This document shows positions 34,440 to 43,017 of a stretch of DNA of 64,000 nucleotides, piece by piece. The position numbers and the translations under genes were made by a program. Origin of the DNA: Caballeronia mineralivorans PML1(12). Lineage in GTDB: Bacteria; Pseudomonadota; Gammaproteobacteria; Burkholderiales; Burkholderiaceae. Location of the stretch: the NCBI RefSeq assembly GCF_001028175.1, contig NZ_AEJF01000163.1:23984-87983 (forward strand), given 5' to 3'. The notes beneath the pieces were generated by a model, which was not told where the DNA came from, did not search any database, and saw only the letters and a list, made by a program, of their open reading frames with translations. Position 1 is the stretch's first letter. The number at the start of each line of letters is the position of its first letter.

Positions 34440-34466
34440 GCCCAGCTTCAATGGTTGGGCTTTTTT
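34440..34466 (+). terminator. Intrinsic terminator downstream of the DUF4148 gene
   Basis: GCCCAGC (34440-34446) pairs with GGTTGGGC (34453-34460), with G:T pairing, around TTCAAT, followed by TTTTTT. It lies about 145 bp after the DUF4148 stop and before the next small gene. Confidence 0.7.
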
Positions 34467-34557
34467 GCATGTACGGCGCTCACATGCGGCAGAACTCGCA
34501 TTTCAAACGGCGTGACCTAAAATGTAAGCAGGTTGTGACGTATTAAAGGAGGCGGCC

Positions 34558-34728
34558 ATGACTCAGTCGATGATCGGTTTTGTGGTGGGCCTGGCGGTCC
34601 TGATAGTCATTGCAGCTGTGTTGGGTCGCCGGTATCGACGCGACCATCCGGAGGATCCCAGCGCATCGCTGCGTATGCGTGAGTGGCTCGATACGCATCA
34701 CATGAGCTGGCTGCACCATAAGCATTAA
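34558..34728 (+). CDS. Small single-span membrane protein (56 aa)
   Basis: An ATG preceded by AAAGGAGG at ideal distance opens a frame of 57 codons. Residues 5-25 (MIGFVVGLAVLIVIAAVLG) are one membrane segment. A basic stop-transfer RRYRRDH follows, then a His/Trp-rich tail (WLDTHHMSWLHHKH). No family is recognised. The strong ribosome site and the membrane-plus-basic pattern make it a credible gene. Confidence 0.7.
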   Translation: MTQSMIGFVVGLAVLIVIAAVLGRRYRRDHPEDPSASLRMREWLDTHHMSWLHHKH

Positions 34729-34738
34729 TGCGGCTCTA

Positions 34739-34773
34739 AAAAAGAAAAAGCCCACTCGCAACGCGCAGTGGGC
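34739..34773 (-). terminator. Intrinsic terminator for the minus-strand gene at 34798
   Basis: On the minus strand AGTGGGC's complement and GCCCACT (34750-34756 with 34767-34773) make a 7-bp stem followed by a run of T and C. It ends the 34798-35088 transcript and may also stop plus-strand transcription. Confidence 0.7.
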
Positions 34774-34797
34774 AAAGAAAAATAGGGTGGCGAAATA

Positions 34798-35088
34798 TCA
34801 TGGCACCGATCCGGATGCGCACGTTGCTGCGGTGCGGTTCGTGTCTGGTTCCCCAGTAACAATCGGTTTCAATACGCGCGGGCGTCTTCGTCCGTCGACC
34901 TCCGCTTTTCCATATTCGATGGCAAATCGACAGGCGTCGTCTGCCTCGCTGAAGTGGCCCAATACGCCCGACGCCCAGCGCGCGCCATTCGGTTTCGTGA
35001 CGATGACCATCGACGCAAAACTGCCGCGCTCGCCTGCGGCAAGGGGCACCAGGACATGATCGTTATAGTTGAGTGGAATGGCGTGCAT
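34798..35088 (-). CDS. Conserved hypothetical protein (96 aa)
   Basis: The gene starts MHAIPLNYNDHVLVPLAAGE with AGGAGG upstream and ends at a terminator. The protein has no signal peptide or membrane segment. I know similar ~90-residue proteins only as hypotheticals of Burkholderia. Function unknown. Confidence 0.65.
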   Translation of the reverse strand: MHAIPLNYNDHVLVPLAAGERGSFASMVIVTKPNGARWASGVLGHFSEADDACRFAIEYGKAEVDGRRRPRVLKPIVTGEPDTNRTAATCASGSVP

Positions 35089-35646
35089 TCGGCCTCCTCG
35101 TTAAACGAAATTTTCGATCTTTGATTTTCTCGTGTCGGGGTAAACGCGGTTGTTAGTAATTGAAAAAAAAGGAAACAACACGTGCAAAAAAGCGCGCACC
35201 TGCTGGGCAAGGGTGTGAACGAAACACCTTGCAAGGGAGCCATTTTGCAAAATTTCAAAAACACAATGCTTACAGAGAATGGTCTCATGTGAGCGGTTTT
35301 TTATTACGCGACGATGAAATCGACCGTGCACACGCGAAAGTTTTGCGCTGAAATATTTTTGTCGTAAAAGATAAGGATTACGTAGGGTTATTGAGCGTAG
35401 TAGCCAGACGGATTGTTATCGATCCGCTCAGCGCGATCGCCTCTCGTCTTCTCATCGCGCGGATTGGTTTCACGCCGCTGAATCTTTAGCCGTCATTTCG
35501 TGGGAGGGATGCAAATTGGCGCCATCAGACCATTCGCGTGGGTCACACGGCACTTCCCATCGCCCAGCATGTAGCGCCACATTACCGGCACGCGCAAGGA
35601 CATTCAGTCTCTTGAATCGTGGCGCACATTGGCGAGTCGCTACCGC
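35089..35646. other. 550-bp AT-richer intergenic region
   Basis: No convincing gene on either strand. The first 300 bp are AT-rich and probably contain the promoter of the minus-strand gene at 34798. The rest has no repeats or motifs I can name. Confidence 0.4.
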
Positions 35647-36873
35647 TTAGAACGAAACCTTGAAAATCTGCGCTCCCAATCCTTGCGTGCCCAGATACAG
35701 ATTGTTGTTCTTGTCTAACGCCAGGGACGAGATGCGGTCCGTAGAACCTGAGAACGGGTAAGCGGTAACTGTGCCGTTCACCGCCGTGCGATAAATCATT
35801 TGTATGTCCGCGGTATAGATGTTGCCGGCCGGATCAATGGCAAGCGTGCTGCCCGGAACTCGCGTGAGCGGCGTGATTGTCGTCACAGTTCCATTCGCAG
35901 CGATTTTTCGGAATATGCCTGGACTTGCCACATAGAGATTGTCGTTTGCGTCGATTCCTAAATCGCTAGTGTTTAATGTGAGCGTCGCGGCGGTACCGAT
36001 TCCGTCCGCGTTTCCGGCCGTCCCGTTCCCAGCAAAAACAGTCCAGCCATTGGGCGGGCTGAATTTGACGATGCGGTTATTTATCTGATCGGCCAGGAAC
36101 AGGTTTCCCTTGCTGTCGACGACAAGTCCGCCAAATCCAACGCCGATGTTGGAGGTTGACGTCTCCCAGTTCGGATACAGGCTCAGCAGGGCTCCGGATG
36201 CCGTCATTTCGTTGATTGACGCGCCAAATGTTGCGGGCGAAATGGATGCCAACGCCACGCTGGCGCCAGACCCATAGATGTTGTTAGCCGTGTCGATGGC
36301 GATGCCGTCCCACTCATAGGGCTGAGCTGCGGCGGACACCGTTGTCACAACCCCTTGTGGCGTGACTTTCCTGAGCGCTCCCTTGTCCGAGAAGATCACG
36401 TTTCCGTCGTTATCGACGGCAAGATGACCTCCTCCACGCAGGATTGCAGCGGCTCCCGTTCCATCTTTGATCGTGGGCGCGGACGTGGAGCCGGCGGTTA
36501 CGGTCGCCGATCCTGCAAGAGCCGTAACCGTGAGCGGAGCGGTCGAGACATTGGCATTCGATGTTTGTCCGGTGGTGACCAGATTGGTCGCGGGACCGGT
36601 TGCGCTTGCCGGCACATTCACCGTTGCGCCGACTTGCGTGGAGACCCTGTTGGACGATCCGTTGATGGTGATACTGCTGCCGTTTGGCGACGTAACGATT
36701 GCGCCTGAAGGCACCATCACCGATTCGTTCGCCGCCATTGTCACGGCCGCCCCTGCTGCCACTGTGGCCGACCCTGTCGTGCCGGGACCGGTAGCCGTCG
36801 AATTACCGCCGCCGCAGGCGACCAGCATCGCACTGACGCATGATACAAAAATGGCGCGCAAGAAAATCGTCAT
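35647..36873 (-). CDS. NHL/beta-propeller lipoprotein
   Basis: 408 residues from MTIFLRAIFVSCVSAMLVAC; the lipobox LVAC makes it a lipoprotein. After a Gly/Ser/Thr-rich linker (residues 25-150) there are repeated propeller blades of NHL type: HLAVDNDGNVIFSDKGALRK, GIAIDTANNIYGSG, GLVVDSKGNLFLADQINNR, LGIDANDNLYVAS, LAIDPAGNIYTAD and LALDKNNNLYLGT. It is likely exposed at the cell envelope and binds a ligand or partner. It is longer upstream in frame, but that lacks a signal sequence. Confidence 0.82.
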   Translation of the reverse strand: MTIFLRAIFVSCVSAMLVACGGGNSTATGPGTTGSATVAAGAAVTMAANESVMVPSGAIVTSPNGSSITINGSSNRVSTQVGATVNVPASATGPATNLVTTGQTSNANVSTAPLTVTALAGSATVTAGSTSAPTIKDGTGAAAILRGGGHLAVDNDGNVIFSDKGALRKVTPQGVVTTVSAAAQPYEWDGIAIDTANNIYGSGASVALASISPATFGASINEMTASGALLSLYPNWETSTSNIGVGFGGLVVDSKGNLFLADQINNRIVKFSPPNGWTVFAGNGTAGNADGIGTAATLTLNTSDLGIDANDNLYVASPGIFRKIAANGTVTTITPLTRVPGSTLAIDPAGNIYTADIQMIYRTAVNGTVTAYPFSGSTDRISSLALDKNNNLYLGTQGLGAQIFKVSF

Positions 36874-37124
36874 ATTTCTTCGTTCCCTAATAAATGCGGA
36901 AGAATACAACGGCGTTTCTTTATGGGATTGCTGACGGTCGGGATCTGGTGTTACGAATAATTACCTTCATTGAACCGACCTTGTTCTCAATGAACGGCTC
37001 TATGTCGCTGCGGGTGAAATGTTCGCCTCAATTGCTTATTCGCCTCGGCGCCGTGATGCCCATTGCGCGTCGACATCCAATTATGAAGGAAAACTTTGTA
37101 GTTTGACTTTGCATCTGCTAAGGT

Positions 37125-37595
37125 ATGGACATGAACACAACCATGAAAAAGCAACAGGGCGATCCCGAAGCGGCGCATGCGTTGGCTGTCGCAGGGGAAC
37201 TGCGCGTGGTGCTCGGCAAGTTGAAGCGGAAGCTGCGTGAAGAGGCGAGTCTGGGAGATTTCACCTTGTCCCAGATGTCGGTTCTCAGCCGACTGGAGCG
37301 CGAAGGTCCCGCGACAGTCACCACGCTCGCACGCGCTGAAGGCGTGCGCCCGCAATCCATGGGCGCCACCGTTTCCGCTCTGGAAACGGCCGGGTTCGTG
37401 AGTGGCGCACCGGACCCGACCGACGGCCGTCAAACCATTTTGTCCCTCACCACCGCCTGCCGGCAATGGATCAAGGCTAGCCGCGCAGCGCGGGAAGACT
37501 GGTTGTTCCGTGCCATTCGAACCAAGCTCACGGCGGGGGAGCAAGAGCAGCTCGCGCTCACAGTGGAGCTGCTTAACAGGCTCGTCGATTCGTAA
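37125..37595 (+). CDS. MarR-family transcriptional regulator
   Basis: About 155 residues. The winged helix is seen in FTLSQMSVLSRLEREGPATV through TTLARAEGVRPQSMGATVSA, and DPTDGRQTILSLT is the MarR wing. The ATG at 37131 is better spaced from TAAGG than the first ATG at 37125. It lies upstream of, and in line with, an isochorismatase-type hydrolase and an MFS exporter, which it probably represses in response to a small aromatic or drug-like molecule. Confidence 0.9.
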   Translation: MDMNTTMKKQQGDPEAAHALAVAGELRVVLGKLKRKLREEASLGDFTLSQMSVLSRLEREGPATVTTLARAEGVRPQSMGATVSALETAGFVSGAPDPTDGRQTILSLTTACRQWIKASRAAREDWLFRAIRTKLTAGEQEQLALTVELLNRLVDS

Positions 37596-37708
37596 CCAAG
37601 CTGACTCGCCAAATACCGCCGCGTTCCTCAGCGCTGAACTCAGCGATATCCCTTTGTCGCGCCTCATTGCCGACGCGCCGTAGTCCAAATCACAGGAAGG
37701 AGAACACC

Positions 37709-38272
37709 TTGGCACTCACTACGCTTGACCCAAAGACCGCTCTTGTTGTCATCGATTTGCAAAAGGGCATCGTCTCGCTTCCCACCGCGCATCCCGTCGA
37801 TGCAGTCATCAAGCACGCCAGCGCGTTGATCGACGCGTTCCGCAGTCATGGCCTGCCTGTCGTGCTCGTCAACGTTGCCGGCGGCGCGCCGGGCCGCACG
37901 GAACAGGCTCGTAACCTCGCCGGCCTTCCCGCCGACTGGGCCGATCTCATCCCGGAGCTCAAGCAACAGCCGGAAGATCACATCGTGACGAAGCGGACGT
38001 GGGGTGCGTTCACGAACACCGGTCTCGATGAGCATCTCAAGAAGCTGGGTGTCACGCAGGTCGTTGTCGCCGGAGTGGCTACGAGCATTGGTGTCGAGTC
38101 GACTGCACGTTACGCACACGAGCAAGGGTTCAACGTGACGCTCGCCATCGACGCCATGACCGACATGAACGCCGATGCCCACGCCAACAGCATCGCGCGG
38201 ATTTTCCCGAGGCTGGGCGAAACCGGCACGACCCGGGAGATCATCGAACTGCTTGGCAGCACCCGCGCGTGA
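37709..38272 (+). CDS. Isochorismatase-family cysteine hydrolase
   Basis: 187 residues. I chose the TTG at 37709 because AAGGAG lies at normal distance; the in-frame ATG at 37667 has none. The catalytic triad is visible: Asp in LVVIDLQKG, Lys in VTKRTWGAF, Cys expected in the segment VVVAGVATSIGVESTAR, but here the nucleophile position reads T or S (relatives have GVATSxCV or similar). A missing Cys would affect hydrolysis. Substrate unknown. In a MarR/hydrolase/MFS set. Confidence 0.85.
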   Translation: MALTTLDPKTALVVIDLQKGIVSLPTAHPVDAVIKHASALIDAFRSHGLPVVLVNVAGGAPGRTEQARNLAGLPADWADLIPELKQQPEDHIVTKRTWGAFTNTGLDEHLKKLGVTQVVVAGVATSIGVESTARYAHEQGFNVTLAIDAMTDMNADAHANSIARIFPRLGETGTTREIIELLGSTRA

Positions 38273-38312
38273 CCTACTCCAACACGCTAAGTGCCGCCTC
38301 GGGGGCTGTCCG

Positions 38313-39578
38313 GTGAAAGGCACCTTCCGTTCGTTAGAGAGCTTCAACTATCGGGTCTGGGCCGGCGGCGCGATCGTATCCAATATCGGGACGTGGATGC
38401 AGCGCACTGCCCAGGATTGGCTCGTGCTCACGCAGCTGACTCGCCACAATGCGACTGCGGTTGGCATGGTCATGGCGCTCCAGTTCGGCCCGCATCTTCT
38501 CTTGCTGCCCTTTACCGGTTTTGCGGCCGATCATCTTGACCGGCGCAAGCTCCTGATCGCTACTCAGGCAGCCTTGGGAACACTCGCGCTCGGACTGGGT
38601 ATCCTCACGGTCGCCGGATTGGTTCAGTTGTGGCACGTGTACGTGTTTGCGTTCTTGCTTGGCAGCGTCAGTGCGTTCGATGCGCCCGCGCGCCAGACTT
38701 TCGTGTCGGAACTGGTTGGGGAAGCCGATTTGTCGAACGCGGTGGCGCTGAACTCCACATCGTTTAATGCCGCGCGGATGATCGGTCCGGCCATTGCCGG
38801 TGTGCTTATCGCGTCGGTGGGTTCGGGGTGGGTATTCCTGATCAACGCGGCGTCGTTTGTCGCGGTGCTCTGCTCACTGGGGTTCCTTCGCGTTGGCGAA
38901 TTTCATCAGAGCAAAAGGGCTGTCCGAGGCCGGGGGAGTCTCGCTGAAGGGGTTCGTTATGTCTGGAAACGCCCCGACCTGAAAGCGGTCCTTCTGATGC
39001 TTTTTCTGATCGGCACGTTCGGACTCAACTTCCCGATTTTCATCTCGACGATGTCCGTCACGGTCTTTCATGCCGGAGCGAGTCAATACGGGCTCCTGAG
39101 CTCGATCATGGCGATCGGAACAGTCGCTGGTGCGCTGCTCGCCGCGAGGCGGGCGAAACCCGGCATTGCCGTGCTGTTCGCCGGTGCTGCGATCTTCGGG
39201 GCCGGTTGCGCGCTGGCGGCGATCGCGCCGAGCTACGGGCTCTTTGGTCTCGCTCTCGTGGTCATCGGCGTGTCCGCGCAAACTGTTACCACGACGACGA
39301 ACAGCACGATGCAACTGTCGACCGAGCCCGCGATGCGCGGGCGCGTGATGGCGATCTTTTTGGCCATCGCGTTAGGAGGCACGCCTCTGGGCGCGCCGGT
39401 TGTCGGTTGGGTCGCCGATACATTCGGCCCGCGCTGGGCGCTTGGCGTTGCCGCTGCGTCGGGGTTTGCGGCGGCGATCGTCGGGATTCGATATCTGGCG
39501 AAGTATCGTCAGTTGCGCGTGTTCATCGATGCCGGGAGGCTGCGGTTTAGTATCGACGACAGCGATGCTGTGGCGTGA
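38313..39578 (+). CDS. MFS transporter (MFS_3/EntS-like)
   Basis: 421 residues from a GTG at 38313 (VKGTFRSLESFNYRVWAGGA). FRSLESFNYRVWAGG and GTWMQRTAQDWLVLTQLT are the typical start of the MFS_3 group (12 membrane segments). It begins 40 bp after the hydrolase stop and is probably in the same MarR-controlled unit. Likely exports a small molecule. Confidence 0.88.
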   Translation: MKGTFRSLESFNYRVWAGGAIVSNIGTWMQRTAQDWLVLTQLTRHNATAVGMVMALQFGPHLLLLPFTGFAADHLDRRKLLIATQAALGTLALGLGILTVAGLVQLWHVYVFAFLLGSVSAFDAPARQTFVSELVGEADLSNAVALNSTSFNAARMIGPAIAGVLIASVGSGWVFLINAASFVAVLCSLGFLRVGEFHQSKRAVRGRGSLAEGVRYVWKRPDLKAVLLMLFLIGTFGLNFPIFISTMSVTVFHAGASQYGLLSSIMAIGTVAGALLAARRAKPGIAVLFAGAAIFGAGCALAAIAPSYGLFGLALVVIGVSAQTVTTTTNSTMQLSTEPAMRGRVMAIFLAIALGGTPLGAPVVGWVADTFGPRWALGVAAASGFAAAIVGIRYLAKYRQLRVFIDAGRLRFSIDDSDAVA

Positions 39579-39660
39579 GCTAATGAAGAGGATGACTCCC
39601 AGTAACCACGGCTGTATCTGAATCCGATCGGATCGGAAATGTCGGCACCCGGGCAGCGGG

Positions 39661-40056
39661 TCACAAGTGGGCCGGCTTTGGGGAAAACACAGTGTCCGGC
39701 AGGTCCTTGAAATGCGCGTCACATGTGAGCAGATCCGCACCCTGCTGCTGCGCTGTCGCATAGACGATTGCATCCGCTGTCGCCAACTTGTGCGCCCGGT
39801 GCAGGTCGGCCGCCAGCAATGCAGTGGCGGTGTCCAGAGGGACGACCACGCATTTTTGCGTGTAAGCAATAACCTGATCGGCTTGTTCTTCACCGACTTC
39901 GCGCACCAGCCATTTTGACAATTCAAGCTGTACGATCGTCGGCACAACGCAGCGAGATTTGTCTGGAAATTCCTTGCTCAGTTTTTTGCCTAACGCACTG
40001 CCGACAAGCCACTCGATCCAGGCCGAGGTATCGATCACGCGCATTGATGTCGCCAT
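39661..40056 (-). CDS. PIN-domain (VapC-like) toxin
   Basis: 131 residues from MATSMRVIDTSAWIEWLVGS. PIN acidic residues: D in VIDTSAW, E in VQLELSKW, D in ATADAIVYA and D in TCDAHF. AGGAC-like purines precede the ATG. The ATG overlaps the stop of the AbrB-type antitoxin gene (TAATG). A type II toxin of ribonuclease type. Confidence 0.9.
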   Translation of the reverse strand: MATSMRVIDTSAWIEWLVGSALGKKLSKEFPDKSRCVVPTIVQLELSKWLVREVGEEQADQVIAYTQKCVVVPLDTATALLAADLHRAHKLATADAIVYATAQQQGADLLTCDAHFKDLPDTVFSPKPAHL

Positions 40057-40268
40057 TAGTAACGGTCCTCGCGGTCGCGGTAGCCGTCTTTCTTGGCGCC
40101 CTTCGCGATACCCGCCAGTTGCTCCAATTCGGGTACCGGCATAACCAGCACGCCTTTGCCCTTTGGAATGAACACGAACTCTTGCCCGGCCTCCCAATGC
40201 TGTTGTTCACGCACCGCCTTGGGAATGGAGATCTGAAATTTGCTGGATAGTGTTGCAGTGGCGGTCAT
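40056..40268 (-). CDS. AbrB/SpoVT-family antitoxin
   Basis: 70 residues: MTATATLSSKFQISIPKAVR is the swapped-hairpin AbrB fold that binds DNA; the tail, KKDGYRDREDRY, should cover the toxin. The gene is immediately upstream of the PIN toxin and translationally coupled. AbrB/PIN pairs are one VapBC subtype. Confidence 0.9.
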   Translation of the reverse strand: MTATATLSSKFQISIPKAVREQQHWEAGQEFVFIPKGKGVLVMPVPELEQLAGIAKGAKKDGYRDREDRY

Positions 40269-40415
40269 GATCTTGCCTCGCAGTGATCGATATGTATTTG
40301 GTAAGAATATACCCGTTTCCGCAGTCCATGGAATGGCCAGAAATGCACATCACGTCGCATTACTGGCAATCTTTATGTGGTTCGTCTCTTCGAGGCAGAA
40401 TTTTCGGATCGTTCG

Positions 40416-40589
40416 ATGCATCACGCTAATTCCACCATTGAGCGCGTAGACAGGTATCGGCCTGGACCGAAGCAGGGATTTCGCGCGGTGGAGGAATTCG
40501 TCTTCCGGGTTCAGGGGCGGGAGGTCGAATATCCCGCCTCATTTCACGCTGAACCTGGCCAGCCCGTGAAAGTTGGGCGGCGACAATGA
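40416..40589 (+). pseudogene. Fragment of a hypothetical protein
   Basis: 57 residues; the segment GFRAVEEFVFRVQGREVEYP resembles the N-terminal domain of Burkholderia hypothetical membrane proteins. It stops at KVGRRQ, where relatives I recall go on. Probably a remnant. The rest of 40269-40736 has no recognised gene. Confidence 0.3.
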
Positions 40590-40736
40590 TTAGGTCACGA
40601 GCGGACTTCCCAATTGTCGCGCACCAGACGGCCGAGCTTGCCGCGTAAGCTCGCCAGCACGTGGGCCACCGCTTTCACTCGCTGACTGCGCCAAGCCGTC
40701 TTGCCACCAGCCGGGGTGCAGGCTCTTCTTCCCCGT

Positions 40737-41222
40737 CTATGAGCGCTGGGGCGTATCCAATGCCACACGCATGATGGATTGCCCGCGCGAGATTGCATTT
40801 GCGCCAGGTGGCTCAAGCCGTACGAGAAAGTCGACGTCTGGTTCCGTGAGCTTCGCGAGTTGTTCCTGTACGGCACCGAGCCGGATGAGACACTGGACAT
40901 GCCAGTTCAGTCCGACCATGAGCCAGTCTGTCACGCCGTTCCACTCGCTCAGCAGAATGGTGCCGGTCGTTCCGTGTTCTTCGGCGAATCTCTCGATGCG
41001 TTTCTCGATGACACGAACATCGTCTCGAGCAACGGTGCCTGCAATGCGCAGTGAAACGGTGTGCGAAACCTTGTCGTGCGAAAGATATACTTCTGCGATG
41101 CCGGCCAGATGCCGTGAGACGCTTTCGATATCTTCCGCCTCGATATCGTGCTGCACTGACATCGAACCCGAGAGGATATATAACGATTTTTCCAATGTAG
41201 ACCTCGCGATGACTACCGTCAT
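40737..41222 (-). CDS. Hypothetical protein, paralogue of the next gene
   Basis: Up to 161 residues; the second Met (MSVQHDIEAEDIESVSRHLA, at 41162) may be the real start. The middle shows the pattern AEVYLSHDKVSHTVSLRIAG, then EKRIERFAEEHG and WHVQCLIRLGAVQEQLAKL, which aligns with the gene at 41256. The fold is unknown. It probably shares a promoter with its neighbour. Confidence 0.6.
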   Translation of the reverse strand: MTVVIARSTLEKSLYILSGSMSVQHDIEAEDIESVSRHLAGIAEVYLSHDKVSHTVSLRIAGTVARDDVRVIEKRIERFAEEHGTTGTILLSEWNGVTDWLMVGLNWHVQCLIRLGAVQEQLAKLTEPDVDFLVRLEPPGANAISRGQSIMRVALDTPQRS

Positions 41223-41255
41223 ACATTCGACCGTTTGGGGGATTGCCGTTGCCGC

Positions 41256-41651
41256 TTACTGGTCAGGTGCCAGGAACAGCTTGAGGATGAATGCCTGGCG
41301 CTCCAGCACGGCATTCAGTTGTGCATGAAGGTCGTCAAGTTCAGCGAGCAGGTCGACATGAGATGCGAGCCCCAGCGGGACGAACGAGGGCTCTCCGTAT
41401 CGGAGGCGGCTGAAGATTGCGCCTGCCATGGCCCATTTGCGTGCGAACTGCTCAAGTGCATCTTCGACCGATTGTTGTTCGTCTTGCTGGAGCGCGCCGC
41501 GTACGCGGAGGACGAGTGAATGGGTAAGAGCGTCCGTTGCGAAGTAGACGTGGGCCGGCCTCGCGATGCTTTCGGCGAACTGCTGGGCGTGGATGTGCTT
41601 GAAGTCCGCGCGAACCGGTAGCGCGCCCCGTATTTCGTAATTGGCTGCCAT
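41256..41651 (-). CDS. Hypothetical protein, paralogue of the previous gene
   Basis: 131 residues from MAANYEIRGALPVRADFKHI with GAGGG before the ATG. Matching pattern: AHVYFATDALTHSLVLRVRG, then VEDALEQFARKW and SHVDLLAELDDLHAQLNAVL. It resembles small proteins found beside phage-type repressors, and lies divergent from an XRE gene. Function unknown; the paralogous pair suggests a heteromer. Confidence 0.65.
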   Translation of the reverse strand: MAANYEIRGALPVRADFKHIHAQQFAESIARPAHVYFATDALTHSLVLRVRGALQQDEQQSVEDALEQFARKWAMAGAIFSRLRYGEPSFVPLGLASHVDLLAELDDLHAQLNAVLERQAFILKLFLAPDQ

Positions 41652-41721
41652 GGTGACCCTCTGGGAAAGGGAGCGCGAGACGACCGATTGACGGATGGAG
41701 ACCGGCTGCCGGGCGCGGGGG

Positions 41722-41769
41722 TATATCAATCGAATGTCTGTAGAGTCAATTTTAGTATCGTTTGATACT
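41722..41769. promoter_or_regulatory. Divergent promoter/operator of the XRE gene and the paralogue pair
   Basis: AGTATC (41754-41759) and GATACT (41764-41769) form a perfect inverted repeat with spacer GTTT, a likely repressor site; GATACT could also be the -10 of the plus-strand gene. On the minus strand TTGACT (41749-41744) with GATATA 16 bp on is a good promoter for the paralogue pair, placed beside the operator. Confidence 0.6.
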
Positions 41770-41792
41770 TTGTCAAGAGGAAAACCTGTCAA

Positions 41793-42113
41793 ATGGATGT
41801 GTTCGGGGAGCGGCTAAAGAGTGAGCGCTCGCGTCTGGGCCTGAATCAGGCGGAGTTTGCAGCCTTAGGCGGCGTGAAACAGCACGCGCAGTTTCAGTAC
41901 GAGAAGGGCATGAGGCGACCGAACTCCGATTACCTGAGCGCGATTACTGCGGCGGGCGTGGATGCCTACTATCTCCTCACGGGAGAAAAGGCATCTCGTC
42001 TTGAGAATGAAGATGAACAGCGAGTAGTCGCGGGACTTCGTGAGCTCGACGCAGGTAAACGTGCGGCGCTCTTGACGTTAATTGAAGCGTTCACTGACTT
42101 ACCGCAACAATAG
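41793..42113 (+). CDS. XRE-family regulator (phage-repressor-like)
   Basis: 106 residues. The helix-turn-helix is ERLKSERSRLGLNQAEFAAL, GGVKQHAQFQYEKG and RRPNSDYLSAITAAGVDAYYL. The rest is a short helix-rich tail. It probably binds the palindrome at 41754 and represses both itself and the divergent genes. Confidence 0.8.
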   Translation: MDVFGERLKSERSRLGLNQAEFAALGGVKQHAQFQYEKGMRRPNSDYLSAITAAGVDAYYLLTGEKASRLENEDEQRVVAGLRELDAGKRAALLTLIEAFTDLPQQ

Positions 42114-42249
42114 GCTCATGGCTACTGAGACCTCCTTCGGAAGCTTTCATCAACGCTAAGCGCGCCAAGTTCCGCCATTAACTGTCTCCCGTGACCGTGC
42201 TGTGCCGGCCGACCTGGCTGCTCGAATGAAATTTGCGTAAATTCGAGAT

Positions 42250-42275
42250 GTGTATAATTTGAAGAGACTATACAC
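42250..42275 (+). promoter_or_regulatory. vapBC promoter/operator
   Basis: GTGTATA (42250-42256) and TATACAC (42269-42275) are a perfect inverted repeat with a 12-bp spacer; TATAAT (42252-42257) inside it can be the -10 box. Repeats of this form just upstream of vapB are the usual VapBC binding site. Confidence 0.7.
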
Positions 42276-42290
42276 ATTGCGAGGTATACC

Positions 42291-42485
42291 ATGCGCACCA
42301 ACATCGAAATCGACGACAGGCTGATGGCCGAAGCGCTTGCAGCGACAGGCATCAAGACCAAGCGGGAGGCTGTCGAACTCGGCCTGAAGACGATCATCCG
42401 GCTCAAGCAGCAGGAACAGATCCGTCAGTTTCGGGGGAAGCTTCACTGGGAAGGCGATCTTGATGCAATGAGAACGGATCGATGA
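42291..42485 (+). CDS. vapB: VapB-type antitoxin (ribbon-helix-helix)
   Basis: 64 residues: MRTNIEIDDRLMAEALAATG then KTKREAVELGLKTIIRLKQQ, the DUF2191/VapB ribbon-helix-helix. The tail carries the segment that binds the toxin. The stop overlaps the vapC ATG by four bases. Confidence 0.92.
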   Translation: MRTNIEIDDRLMAEALAATGIKTKREAVELGLKTIIRLKQQEQIRQFRGKLHWEGDLDAMRTDR

Positions 42486-42886
42486 CGCTTGTCGATTCGA
42501 GCGTCTGGATCGATTATTTTCGGGGCGTGACCTCGCCGGAAACCGACAAACTCGACGCCATGCTGGGCACGGAAGCGCTGCTGACCGGTGACCTGATCGT
42601 GGCGGAAGTGCTGCAGGGCTTCTCGGCCGAGTCCGAATTCAACACAGCCAGGCAACTGATGACGACGCGCCTGAGCGTTGTGTCGCTCGTCGGCCCTGAT
42701 AACGCTGTTCAGGCTGCGCGAAATTACCGTGCCTTGAGAGCGCAGGGCGTGACGATCCGGAAAACCATCGATACGCTGATCGCAACTTACTGCATCGAGA
42801 ATGGCGTTTCGCTGTTGTTCAGCGACAGGGACTTCAATCCTTTTGTCGATTACCTAGGCCTTAGATCAGCGGCACTGGACGACTGA
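42482..42886 (+). CDS. vapC: VapC-type PIN toxin
   Basis: 134 residues, MTLVDSSVWIDYFRGVTSPE. PIN residues: D in LVDSSVW, E in VAEVLQG, D in KTIDTLIA and D in SDRDFNPF. A typical tRNA- or rRNA-cleaving toxin family. It forms a complete pair with the upstream vapB. Confidence 0.92.
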   Translation: MTLVDSSVWIDYFRGVTSPETDKLDAMLGTEALLTGDLIVAEVLQGFSAESEFNTARQLMTTRLSVVSLVGPDNAVQAARNYRALRAQGVTIRKTIDTLIATYCIENGVSLLFSDRDFNPFVDYLGLRSAALDD

Positions 42887-43017
42887 TCAGGCCGAGGATT
42901 GCGTCACTTCGAAAGACGGCATCCAGTCCGCGTTCGACGGCGAAAAAAAATCTGCCGATATACGCAGTGATAGCGCTCGCGCCACTCTTATGTAGCCGGC
43001 AAGACTAATGCTGCGGT

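Noticed and set aside
34381..34440. tRNA-like T-arm (GGGTTCAATCCC)
   Set aside because: Only a T-loop-like stretch; no acceptor, D or anticodon arms can be paired around it, so no tRNA is called.
35101..35331. 76-codon minus-strand frame in the AT-richer gap
   Set aside because: It covers the promoter region of 34798-35088 and has no recognisable features.
40595..40900. Minus-strand frame overlapping the paralogue gene at 40737
   Set aside because: It overlaps a better-supported gene in another frame; only its last 35 residues (KTAWRSQRVKAV...) look protein-like, too little to call.
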